The position numbers and the translations under genes are program-made. Below, piece after piece: positions 17,633 through 25,139 of a DNA stretch of 64,000 bases (the first letter of the stretch is position 1; every line of letters starts with the position of its first letter). Source of the stretch: Azotimanducus sp965220185. GTDB taxonomy: Bacteria > Pseudomonadota > Gammaproteobacteria > Pseudomonadales > Azotimanducaceae. The stretch covers positions 1,984,001-2,048,000 of the forward strand of contig OZ244807.1 of NCBI GenBank assembly GCA_965220185.1, written 5' to 3'. Under the pieces are notes generated by a model. That model did not search any database. It was not told where the DNA came from and worked only from the letters and a program-made list of their open reading frames with translations.

Positions 17633-17842
17633 TCACGCAGAAATGGCGTCGTGTTTTTCGGTGTTTTTGAGGAGTTCGGCGGCGGTTTGGTGAATTGGGT
17701 GGGTTTGTGTGACATGTGCCCATTCGAGGATGTCTTCGCAAAGAAAGACCAGATGTTCGGTGGTGATGGCTGAGCCGAATTGTTTGCTGATCGCGTTCGT
17801 GATGTTACGGACATCCTGTTCGGCTTCGTTCTGCTGTAACAT
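17633..17842 (-). CDS. Small hypothetical protein, start abutting a MITE
   Basis: This 69-residue reading frame (MLQQNEAEQDVRNITNAISK) has no recognised domain and is mostly acidic and helical in composition. MITE copy 2 ends two bases upstream of its ATG, so the native 5' end and promoter were probably removed. It is weakly supported and may be the tail of a longer gene. Confidence 0.35.
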   Translation of the reverse strand: MLQQNEAEQDVRNITNAISKQFGSAITTEHLVFLCEDILEWAHVTQTHPIHQTAAELLKNTEKHDAISA

Positions 17843-17843
17843 C

Positions 17844-18110
17844 TAGTGTCCTGTGTCATAAATAAGTGTGGTTCAGAGTGAGCACAATCGTTGATGGCAA
17901 GGCGCGGTCCGCAGGGAATATCGGGCATATTGCCAAGGGCTGCAACGCAGCCATCGGCGATTGTGCTCGCTCCCGAAGGGCGCGCAGGAGAAGGGCTGTG
18001 GCCGCGTTACGTCCCTTGGCAATACGGCCAGGTATTCCCTGCGGGACGTGCCTCGCCTCAGCCCTTCTCCTGCGCGCTGAATCCACACTTATTTATGACA
18101 CAGGACACTA
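17844..18110. mobile_element. 267-bp MITE, copy 2 (inverted relative to copy 1)
   Basis: Same TAGTGTCCTGTGTCATAAAT ends, TA boundaries and paired internal hairpins as 12265-12531, with the two internal arms in reverse order. It separates the small ORF at 17633 from the exported-protein cassette at 18202-18960. Confidence 0.85.
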
Positions 18111-18162
18111 GATAGCCATGAAGTTGCCCCAATACAGGGGCATCGTCAAGGCGAGGCGCACG

Positions 18163-18194
18163 ACAAAGGGGGCGCCCTCGCATCAAGCGAGGGC
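18163..18194 (-). terminator. Intrinsic terminator of the cassette at 18288-18902
   Basis: On the minus strand GCCCTCGC, a five-base loop and GCGAGGGC form a perfect 8-bp stem (18174-18194), followed by GCCCCCTTTG. Confidence 0.6.
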
Positions 18195-18201
18195 TGCGGG
18201 C

Positions 18202-18290
18202 TTTACTTCCGGCTACTGGTTGCCGCCCATGAACAGGAAGTAGGCGCTGTTCTGCTAGGGAAGGTCAGCTTCATCCGTTCCGGTGTGTCA
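18202..18290 (-). pseudogene. Relic of a gene related to the exported protein at 15545
   Basis: Just past the stop of the minus-strand cassette, ACCGGAACGGATGAAGCTGA encodes TPERMKLT and a second piece encodes NSAYFLFMGGNQ then a stop. The gene at 15545 has TPGRMKLI and GSAYFLFMGGKG far apart, so this is an internally deleted copy fused behind another gene. Confidence 0.55.
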
Positions 18291-18902
18291 TGAAGCGGCG
18301 GCGGCTGTCCGGACGCAGTTTCTGGCGAGGTCACGCCCGATGCGCCGCATGTCAGTTTCCCCTTCGAGGTCTTTGACAACCGGCGCGACAAGGTAAATGG
18401 TGTCTGCGTCCAGGCTATGGAAGGTAACCTTTTGGGTCGGTACCGGGGCCGCTGTGTTGTATGCCAAGCCACTGTAGAAGCCATGGGACAAGGTGAAATT
18501 ACCATTGTCATGCTTGAACAATCCGAGAAGGTACGTGGCACGGGTGGCGGTGCCTGTTGTATTGACTAAGGTCCCGTCTCTCTCGATGTAGGCCCCGTTT
18601 ACCCGAGCCAGATTCAATCCGCTTACCGTCACTGTGACCGCGTTGCTTGCCGTCGCTGGTGTCGCGCGAGTGAACCAGGAAGGGTAGGTTTTGGTGTCCC
18701 CGTAAGCGATGGTCAGGTGGTTAGTATGGGAGGCGGTGATGTTGATCCCATTGCAGACCTGAATCCCTTGACTTTGCGCTTGTGCCGCCGTTGACAGGGT
18801 GAAAGTCAAGGCGACCAGTGACGCCAGTGCTGTGAGATATTTCTTGAGGATCTCCCCTTTCCGCGTGATCGCTCGCGTGGCGCTTGACCCTGGAAGGGGC
18901 AC
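18288..18902 (-). CDS. Small exported protein of unknown function, poly-C cassette with a damaged 5' end
   Basis: About 204 residues counted from a GTG at 18902; the true start is uncertain. KKYLTALASLVALTFTLSTA, ending AAQAQSQG, is a clear signal peptide. The mature protein is rich in Thr, Ser and Asn with only two Cys and no recognised domain; its middle (VTVTVSGLNLARVNGAYIER) suggests beta structure. The C15 tract (18946-18960 on the minus strand) lies 5' of the signal peptide, but upstream of the tract the sequence is a TnpB fragment. In the signal-peptide frame there is a TAG and no start codon between it and the tract. As sequenced it is probably silent. Confidence 0.65.
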   Translation of the reverse strand: MPLPGSSATRAITRKGEILKKYLTALASLVALTFTLSTAAQAQSQGIQVCNGINITASHTNHLTIAYGDTKTYPSWFTRATPATASNAVTVTVSGLNLARVNGAYIERDGTLVNTTGTATRATYLLGLFKHDNGNFTLSHGFYSGLAYNTAAPVPTQKVTFHSLDADTIYLVAPVVKDLEGETDMRRIGRDLARNCVRTAAAAS

Positions 18903-18945
18903 GGGGCCGCTTGAGCGTGAGATTCCCCGCCGCGGTGATCGAGCA

Positions 18946-18960
18946 GGGGGGGGGGGGGGG
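18946..18960 (-). repeat. Homopolymer tract, G15 on + (C15 on the coding strand)
   Basis: Fifteen consecutive G on the plus strand form the junction between the exported-protein cassette (left) and a TnpB 3' fragment (right). Thirteen or sixteen bases would join the upstream frame to the signal peptide frame. Confidence 0.9.
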
Positions 18961-19030
18961 CGGCGACGTTGGTCGTCCTGTGAAGCGTCAACGAGTGGGC
19001 AGGATCGGCGTTGCGGATTTTGCTACATAA
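18959..19030 (+). pseudogene. TnpB C-terminal fragment
   Basis: Plus-strand codons read GGDVGRPVKRQRVG and stop at a TAA at 19028. Intact TnpB proteins in this window end GGGDIGRPVKRQEVA. It is joined on its left to the homopolymer tract and the rest of the gene is missing. Confidence 0.7.
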
Positions 19031-19089
19031 TTCCCTAAATCGAAAGGTTATGCTGATATCCTGAGGAGTTAACCGGACAGTAGTGATTT

Positions 19090-19176
19090 GGGGATTTATA
19101 TACAAGACGATCCTGAATCATCAGGCCACCATTGCTTGTCTTTGATGTTTCACAGGCCGAGTGACCTCGCCACATC
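19090..19176 (-). mobile_element. Remnant of a TnpB element end
   Basis: GGGGATTTATATACAAGACG matches the element end at 20564, and TTTGATGTTTCACAGGCCGA beyond it matches the complement of the TnpB C-terminal coding region. Nothing else of the element remains. Confidence 0.65.
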
Positions 19177-19177
19177 G

Positions 19178-19594
19178 TCAACTCATCCGAGAGAATGCAT
19201 AACCATTATCCCATCGAGGCCGATTGTCACCAATGTCTGAAAACTGATCGACATAGTGGACGACTCGATCTGTGAATGCGCCTGTCGCATGTAGCAAGTG
19301 CGCAAACCCACGAATTGATGACCCTGCATTTTGCACAAAGATCATGCAGTCGTGACCAGACATTTTGGCTACTGTGTCACGGATCGCCACATGGTACGGC
19401 TCAGGCACAGCGGATTCGTTGTTCATCCAACTTGTAAGTTGGGAAGCGCTTGGTCGGGGTTGCACCCCTGCCGCATGCTTATTGATGAGCAATTGAATCG
19501 GTCCAGGATGGTACGCATGTCGCTCTCGTGCCATGTCTGACATGAAATGTGTCAAAGGCAACGGCGGATGGTCTCTTGGGGGAAAAGCACTCAC
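19178..19594 (-). CDS. Hypothetical protein coupled to the AbiEii-like gene
   Basis: Unrecognised protein of 138 residues with no signal peptide or membrane segment. It starts four bases before the AbiEii-like stop (ATGA), so the two are translationally coupled. Its C-terminus lies two bases from the TnpB end remnant, so it may be truncated there. A partner role beside the nucleotidyltransferase is possible but unproven. Confidence 0.5.
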   Translation of the reverse strand: MSAFPPRDHPPLPLTHFMSDMARERHAYHPGPIQLLINKHAAGVQPRPSASQLTSWMNNESAVPEPYHVAIRDTVAKMSGHDCMIFVQNAGSSIRGFAHLLHATGAFTDRVVHYVDQFSDIGDNRPRWDNGYAFSRMS

Positions 19595-20316
19595 CGGGAA
19601 AGTCCATGCTCATCGTCTTCTGTTGTAAAGAAATGCGATGGGATCGAACCCGTGCGGACAAGCGTTTCTCCGCAAGACCACACATGCTTTGCGATGTAGG
19701 GGTACTTGGGTTCCACGACAGGTCTACCGCTCATGCGCATCGTTTGTCTCGCGAGTTTTTTCAATTCGTCCGCAAGCTGTGCTTTTTGTTGTTCCGGGAC
19801 CATCTTCCAAAGTGAATCGCTGAGATCGGGAACACGATGCGACGCAACGCAGAGATCGTACATGTCCCTCTCGAGAAAGTCCCCAAGTTCGAACATTCGG
19901 CCCATCACTTTCTTTGCCATGATTTCGAGTGACGAATCAAGCAGCACGCCTGTTTCAGATTCATGTTCAACGGCAGATTCGCCCGTCAATGAAGTTGCCG
20001 TGAATAGGCTCACAGGCGTATCTGCCACCTCAAAGGATAGATGGTAGCTGGCGACTTGAATCCGTTCCACTTGAGGCATGTTCTCCAATACAGCCGCCAC
20101 ATATTCAATGTAACGGAGCGCTGATGGTTTCGGGGCGTACAGAAAAAGATCAAGGTCTGTGCTCACCCTATGATGCCAGCGACTGGCCAGCACAGTACCA
20201 CCACCAAGAACGAGGTACATACCTGCTTCTTTTTCGAAAGGCGAGAAAGACGGGACACATAACCGTAATGCAGGCATCACGTTGCCTGGTAATTGCCGGG
20301 TTAGTTTGTCTGACAT
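19591..20316 (-). CDS. AbiEii/AbiGii-type nucleotidyltransferase
   Basis: The N-terminal third has the nucleotidyltransferase motif: LVLGGGTVLASRWHHRVSTD followed directly by LDLF, that is, a glycine-rich loop and a D-x-D pair. Further on is LEIMAKKVMGRMFELGDFLE and DMYDLCVASHR, with the Lys and Asp pattern of AbiEii toxins. Family members inhibit growth by modifying tRNA or nucleotides and are normally paired with an upstream AbiEi-type antitoxin. Upstream here is only a 3' gene fragment cut off by a TnpB element, so the partner may be lost. The start is set at the ATG at 20316; an ATG at 20343 is also possible. Confidence 0.75.
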   Translation of the reverse strand: MSDKLTRQLPGNVMPALRLCVPSFSPFEKEAGMYLVLGGGTVLASRWHHRVSTDLDLFLYAPKPSALRYIEYVAAVLENMPQVERIQVASYHLSFEVADTPVSLFTATSLTGESAVEHESETGVLLDSSLEIMAKKVMGRMFELGDFLERDMYDLCVASHRVPDLSDSLWKMVPEQQKAQLADELKKLARQTMRMSGRPVVEPKYPYIAKHVWSCGETLVRTGSIPSHFFTTEDDEHGLSR

Positions 20317-20377
20317 AATCCACAAGCCCTTAAAGAACCCCATTGCCGACAAAAACTGTAACCTGACACGATGTCGT

Positions 20378-20563
20378 TCATCGGAAAAGCGAAGTGTCAT
20401 GTTGTTGATAGGCACGTTTGATCAAATCGAACGACTGTCCGTTCTGATTCGTGCCGTCGAGTGACAGATAGCCAAGTGATCGTTTGGCATCAAGCGAGAA
20501 ATAGCCGTTGTTATATACCGTGACAGTCATCGACAAATCACCATCAACAAGATTGCCTTCATA
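20378..20563 (-). pseudogene. 3' fragment of a gene interrupted by TnpB element B
   Basis: Reading from the element boundary, the minus strand is open with YEGNLVDGDLSMTVTVYNNG, then YFSLDAKRSLGYLSLDG and a TGA at 20378. Codon use looks like real coding sequence. The 5' part is not on the other side of the element, so a deletion accompanied or followed the insertion. From its position it could be the tail of the AbiEi-type partner; I could not recognise the family. Confidence 0.5.
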
Positions 20564-21888
20564 GGGGATTTATATACATGACTCCACCAAGTGGTGTCTT
20601 GCTACTTCTTGACGTTTCACAGGCCGACCGATGTCGCCGCCTCCACGTCCAGTCGCCCCAATCCCGGAGGCCAGAATATTCAATGCGGCATTCACATCCG
20701 CGTTGTCGGCATGCCCACACGCCAAGCACTTGAACTTGGCTTGGGCGGGTCTATTGTTTTTGTCGATGAACCCGCATCGTGAACACGTCTGGGACGTGTA
20801 TTGAGGGTTTACTTCAAGCAAATGGGCTGACTTGTACGACAGCTTCTGTTTCAACCCGCCCCATCCGGTGTTGAGGATGGCTTTGTTCAGCCCCTTCTTC
20901 TGCCTGACGTGCTTGCCGGGTTCGTCAATTGTTCCTTTCGCCGAAGCCGTCATGCCTTTGGTGTTGAGCTTCTCAACCACCACCGTGCCAGCCTTCGCAG
21001 CGATCCGCTTGGATGTGTGATGCTGCCAGTTGTCTCGAACGCAGCGAATGTTCCGGCACACTTTCGACAGACGTTGCTTTGTCACGTTCCTTCGGTTCGA
21101 CCCGACCGCTTGCCGCGCCATGCGGCGCTGGTACCGGCGCTTCCGACACTCAAGGCGTTCAAGACGCGCATCGTCAAGACGGATGATCTCACCGTCGCTT
21201 GTCGCGACCTGTGCCACGTTCATATCGACACCGACAGCGCGACCATCGTCGATACGTTCGACTTCGCACGCAGGGACTCGATACCGCACCGTCGCATACC
21301 ATCGTCCGCATTCGCGCTTGATGGTCACTGCCCGTGCCTCATAATGACGATACGGGTCGTTCCCACGTCGGGCGAGACGGAACCAGCCAAGTTTCTGCAA
21401 TCGGATGTACTTCCCGGCAAGTTTGAAATGACCTGGTTCGGGAAACGTCACCGTTCGTGTCCGATACTTCGACTTGTAATTGGGACGTCCGCCCTGTTTC
21501 TGAAAGAACTTCGCCCACGCATCCGCCTGATGCCTGAGGGTCTGTCGAACGGCTGCGAACGGGAGATCGCGAAGCCAGCCGACGTCTTTCCGCATGGTTG
21601 TAAACCGCTTCCCCAACGTGAAGAAGGTCGGATGAATCCTGACGGATTCGGGCATCACAACGGGTTCGCCCCGAAGCATCTTCATGCGCCGGTCGCTTTC
21701 ATACGCATTGTCAACATCGGAGAGTACCCTGTTCCATACCCAGACACATGCCCCTGTCACCTGCATCAGCTTTTGATGCTTCGCACGGGTGCGTGGCAGC
21801 AGGCGGTAGCGGGTTGTGCGATGCACGTATTCCATGTTGTTATTCTGCTTGATGTTTGGGGCGGGGGGAGTCATGTATATAAATCCCC
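20564..21888 (-). mobile_element. TnpB-only element with inverted ends, copy B
   Basis: 1,325 bp. The left end GGGGATTTATATACATGACT and the right end read inwards (GGGGATTTATATACATGACT) are identical over 20 bases and continue similarly for a few more. It carries an intact tnpB and no tnpA. It interrupts a gene upstream of the AbiEii-like gene. Confidence 0.8.
20570..21835 (-). CDS. tnpB: TnpB RNA-guided nuclease, copy B
   Basis: About 421 residues from MEYVHRTTRYRLLPRTRAKH, after rejecting 22 upstream codons that include the element end. The helix-turn-helix N-terminus is followed by the OrfB central region. The RuvC-like residues are visible as VGVDMNVAQVATSDG (Asp) and VVVEKLNTKGM (Glu). 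CSRCGFIDKNNRPAQAKFKC and CLACGHADNADVNAALNIL form the zinc ribbon and the last Asp. TnpB cleaves DNA using an omega RNA transcribed from the element 3' end, which promotes element retention. The frame is complete. Confidence 0.92.
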   Translation of the reverse strand: MEYVHRTTRYRLLPRTRAKHQKLMQVTGACVWVWNRVLSDVDNAYESDRRMKMLRGEPVVMPESVRIHPTFFTLGKRFTTMRKDVGWLRDLPFAAVRQTLRHQADAWAKFFQKQGGRPNYKSKYRTRTVTFPEPGHFKLAGKYIRLQKLGWFRLARRGNDPYRHYEARAVTIKRECGRWYATVRYRVPACEVERIDDGRAVGVDMNVAQVATSDGEIIRLDDARLERLECRKRRYQRRMARQAVGSNRRNVTKQRLSKVCRNIRCVRDNWQHHTSKRIAAKAGTVVVEKLNTKGMTASAKGTIDEPGKHVRQKKGLNKAILNTGWGGLKQKLSYKSAHLLEVNPQYTSQTCSRCGFIDKNNRPAQAKFKCLACGHADNADVNAALNILASGIGATGRGGGDIGRPVKRQEVARHHLVESCI

Positions 21889-21906
21889 TAAAAAACGCCA
21901 TAACAG

Positions 21907-21962
21907 TTCGACAAAACGTCCTCTATAATTTCGACAAAATATACTTTGAAAGTTCGACAAAA
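21907..21962. repeat. Three TTCGACAAAA direct repeats with exact 23-bp spacing
   Basis: TTCGACAAAA begins at 21907, 21930 and 21953, start to start 23 bp each, so all three lie on about the same face of the helix. A TATAAT lies between the first two. They precede the ATPase pseudogene at 22003. They look like iteron-type protein-binding sites. Confidence 0.7.
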
Positions 21963-22002
21963 ACACCTTTTGCAACTTTATTTACTGGTTATTTGGCGTA
22001 TC

Positions 22003-22296
22003 ATGCCAAGCAGTTTCTTCCAACAGCCCACCAATGGACTATCTGCCAGGATTGTAGATGCCGAGCTGAACGCCTTGCTCGCCGCGTCCGGCGCTGTCCT
22101 CGTTGAAGGCAGCAAAGCATCTGGCAAAACAGCTGCCGCAAGTCAAGGCGCAAAGAACCTGCGTGCGCTCGCCAAACGCATGGAACACAGCGACCTTGGC
22201 AAGCCAGCCGCGCTCGCGGTGATAGTGCCGCAAGGCTATGGCGCCGTCAAATATGGCGAGGTTGGCATCGTCCCTATTGGTGCCTTGGGGCCATAG
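22003..22296 (+). pseudogene. ATP-binding protein (DUF4143 type), internally deleted
   Basis: The N-terminus RIVDAELNALLAASGAVLVE runs into GSKASGKTAAASQ, the P-loop of AAA_14/DUF4143 proteins. After about 55 residues it jumps to LGKPAALAVIVPQGYGAVKY and ends VPIGALGP, the usual extreme C-terminus of the same family. Some 300 residues between them are missing, in frame. The product could not be a working ATPase. Confidence 0.7.
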
Positions 22297-22313
22297 TGTT
22301 GGTGCATATCGCA

Positions 22314-23150
22314 TCACGCCGATCTTCCACTATCTGCCGCGGGGCGCGATTCGCCACTCGGCCGCCTGCGCATGGCAAAGCCAGCGATAAGCACGCCAAG
22401 GCCGACAGTCACAATCACAAGGCTCGCAAGCGCGTTGACATCTGGCGCGACACCGAGCTTAACCTTGGAGAAGATCACCATCGGCAGCGTGCTGGCGCCA
22501 GGTCCTGAAACAAACGTCGCAATCACCAGATCGTCAAGCGAAAGCGTGAACGCGAGCAGCCAGCCGGCGAGCATCGCCGGCGCAATGAGCGGCAGGGTGA
22601 TATCCCAGGCGACTGCCAATGGCCGCCCGCCGAGATCCTGAGCAGACTCGATCAGTGAGCGATCAAGCGATGCGAGCCGCGACTGCACAACGACCGCGAC
22701 AAAGGCCATCGAAAAAGTGATGTGCGCAATGGTGATGGTGAGCGCGCCGCGCTGCCCGGGCCAGCCAATCAGGGTTTCGCTCGAAATGAACAGCAGCAGC
22801 AGCGACAGGCCAGTGATCACTTCAGGCATCACCAAGGGCGCGGCTATCAGCGCGGTGAACACGAGCCGCCCGCGAAACCTGTCCATCTGCTCAAGGGCAA
22901 GCGCTGCGAGCGTGCCGAACACCGTCGCGACGCTGGCGCTCACAAGCGCAATCCGCAAGCTTAAGAGCGCGGCGTCAATCACCTGCTGATTCTCGAACAG
23001 CGATGCGTACCAGCGCAGCGAAAAGCCGTTCCACACGGTGGCAATGCGCGAATCATTGAACGAATAGAGAATCAGCAGGAAAATCGGCACGTAGAGAAAC
23101 GCATAGCCGAACATCAGCGCGGTGAGCGTGAAATAGCCTTTCGTCCTCAT
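22314..23150 (-). CDS. potI: Putrescine/spermidine ABC transporter permease
   Basis: Inner-membrane permease of about 278 residues with six hydrophobic segments. The N-terminus (YFTLTALMFGYAFLYVPIF) and the coupling-loop motif ESAQDLGGRPLAVAWDITLP (EAA loop) are typical of PotC/PotI. Start ATG at 23150 overlaps the PotH stop (ATGA). It is the last gene of potFGHI, all on the minus strand. Confidence 0.9.
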   Translation of the reverse strand: MRTKGYFTLTALMFGYAFLYVPIFLLILYSFNDSRIATVWNGFSLRWYASLFENQQVIDAALLSLRIALVSASVATVFGTLAALALEQMDRFRGRLVFTALIAAPLVMPEVITGLSLLLLFISSETLIGWPGQRGALTITIAHITFSMAFVAVVVQSRLASLDRSLIESAQDLGGRPLAVAWDITLPLIAPAMLAGWLLAFTLSLDDLVIATFVSGPGASTLPMVIFSKVKLGVAPDVNALASLVIVTVGLGVLIAGFAMRRRPSGESRPAADSGRSA

Positions 23151-24040
23151 GATGCGGACCGTCCGTGGCGATTGAGCAGCATCATTGGAACAACGAGAAT
23201 CACCAGCAGGATGCTCGCCACCGCCGAAGCCACCGGCCAATCTCGATTGGCGTAGAACTCATCGAACAGCTGCCGCCCGATCATCAGCGAATCGAGGCCG
23301 CCCAAGAGCGCCGGAACGACGTATTCGCCGAGCGCGGGAATGAATACCAGCAGGCAGCCAGCAATGATGCCCGGTCGCGACATTGGCAAGGTGATGTCCA
23401 AGAATACGCACATCGGTTTCGCGCCCAAGTCCGACGCCGCTTCAAGCAAACGCACGTCGAGTCGTTCCAAGGTGGCGTAGAGCGGCAAAATCATGAACGG
23501 CAGATAGGAGTAGACAATGCCGAGCAAGACAGCCGCGTCGGTGTAGAGAATCTGCAGCGGCTCATCAATCAGCCCGAGGCCGAGAAGCGAAAAGTTGATC
23601 AAGCCCTTGGTGGAGAGAATGCCCATCCACGCATAGACCCTGAGCAAAAACGATGTCCAGAACGGCAGGATGACCAGAAGCAGCAGAACAAAGCGCACAT
23701 CAGGCCGTGCGCGGGCGATACCATAGGCCATGGGGTAGCCGATTGCGAGGCACAGCACAGTCGAGACCGACGCAATCCAAATGGACTTGAGATAACTGAG
23801 CGCATAGAGATTGTCGGAAAACAGGAATCGATAATTGTCGAACGTGCCTTGCAGGACATCCCATCGATCTTGAGTCCAATCAAAAAGCGGGGTGAACGGC
23901 GGCTGCGCGAGCACCGGGTCGGAGAAACTGATCTTGAAGACGATCAGAAACGGCGCCAGAAAGAACAGCAGCAGCCAGACATAGGGCAGGCGAATGACAA
24001 GCGAGCGCCACAGGAAATCTCGATTCCAGTGCGCTTTCAA
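23147..24040 (-). CDS. potH: Putrescine/spermidine ABC transporter permease
   Basis: Permease of 297 residues. LLFFLAPFLIVFKISFSDP at the N-terminus and LEAASDLGAKPMCVFLDITL as the EAA loop match PotB/PotH. It forms the membrane channel with PotI and is energised by PotG. The gene follows potG after four bases and overlaps potI. Confidence 0.9.
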   Translation of the reverse strand: MKAHWNRDFLWRSLVIRLPYVWLLLFFLAPFLIVFKISFSDPVLAQPPFTPLFDWTQDRWDVLQGTFDNYRFLFSDNLYALSYLKSIWIASVSTVLCLAIGYPMAYGIARARPDVRFVLLLLVILPFWTSFLLRVYAWMGILSTKGLINFSLLGLGLIDEPLQILYTDAAVLLGIVYSYLPFMILPLYATLERLDVRLLEAASDLGAKPMCVFLDITLPMSRPGIIAGCLLVFIPALGEYVVPALLGGLDSLMIGRQLFDEFYANRDWPVASAVASILLVILVVPMMLLNRHGRSAS

Positions 24041-24044
24041 CTCG

Positions 24045-25136
24045 TTACGACCTCAACAGAATGGCGCTCTTCGCATCCCACGACAGGTAGACGACGTCCT
24101 CCCAGTCATGGGCGCGCGCATGTCGCCTCGCACGATTCTGCGCACTCACTTGAATCATCGCACCCGATGCGAGCTTGACCCGATAGGTCGAATAGTTGCC
24201 GTAGTAGCCGAGGTCTACAATCTGCCCGCGTAACGATGTCACGCCTTGCGGCGCTTGACCGCTCATTGCGATCTTTTCAGGGCGTACTGCGATGCAAATT
24301 TTGCTGCCTCGCGCCATCCCCGGCTCCGATGTCACTTCAAGCACGCCGCAGGCATCGGTTTCCACCCGCATTGTGTCCTCGCCGGTCTCGCGCACCACCG
24401 CTTCAAAGACATTCGTCGTGCCGAAGAACTCGGCAACGAAGCGGCTATTGGGATACTCGTACATTTCTGTCGGCGTGCCGGTTTGCACGAGCTGCCCGCG
24501 ATCCATGATGCCAATGCGGGTCGCAAGGCTCATCGCTTCTTCCTGATCGTGCGTGACAATAATGCACGTCAAGCCAAGCTCGTCTTGAAGATTCATCAGC
24601 TCGAACTGCGTGTGCTCGCGCAGGCGCTTGTCGAGGGCGGCCAAGGGCTCATCAAGCAGCAGCGCTTTCGGCCGCTTGATCAGCGCGCGCGCCAGCGCCA
24701 CCCGCTGCAACTGACCGCCGGAGAGCTGATGCGGCTTGCGGCGGCGAAAATCGACTAGGCGCACGAGGACGAGCATCTCTTCAACGCGCGACTCGATCTC
24801 AGGCTTGCCCAAGCCTTCCTTCTTGAGACCATAGGCGACATTGTTCTCAACCGTCATATGCGGGAACACGGCGTAGGACTGGAACATCATATTGAGCGGA
24901 CGAGCGAATGGCGGCAGGTCTGTCATGTCCACCCCGTCAATGACGATCCGCCCAGCGTCCGGCTGCTCGAAACCCGCGAGCATGCGCAGGAGGGTTGTCT
25001 TGCCGCTGCCGGAGCCGCCAAGAATGGCCAGCATCTCGCCTTTGTCAATATCGAGGCTGAGGTCATCGACCGCCCTCACCTCACCGAAGCGCTTCGCGAC
25101 ACCTTCAATGCGAATGAACGCCTCGGGCGCTGACAT
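24045..25136 (-). CDS. potG: Putrescine/spermidine ABC transporter ATPase
   Basis: ABC ATPase of 363 residues: Walker A GGSGSGKTTLLRM, signature LSGGQLQRVALARAL, Walker B ALLLDEPLAALD, and switch His in CIIVTHDQEEAM. A C-terminal TOBE-like region follows (IAVRPEKIAMSG). It powers polyamine import through PotHI. It starts just after potF, consistent with one transcript. Confidence 0.92.
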   Translation of the reverse strand: MSAPEAFIRIEGVAKRFGEVRAVDDLSLDIDKGEMLAILGGSGSGKTTLLRMLAGFEQPDAGRIVIDGVDMTDLPPFARPLNMMFQSYAVFPHMTVENNVAYGLKKEGLGKPEIESRVEEMLVLVRLVDFRRRKPHQLSGGQLQRVALARALIKRPKALLLDEPLAALDKRLREHTQFELMNLQDELGLTCIIVTHDQEEAMSLATRIGIMDRGQLVQTGTPTEMYEYPNSRFVAEFFGTTNVFEAVVRETGEDTMRVETDACGVLEVTSEPGMARGSKICIAVRPEKIAMSGQAPQGVTSLRGQIVDLGYYGNYSTYRVKLASGAMIQVSAQNRARRHARAHDWEDVVYLSWDAKSAILLRS

Positions 25137-25139
25137 GCG

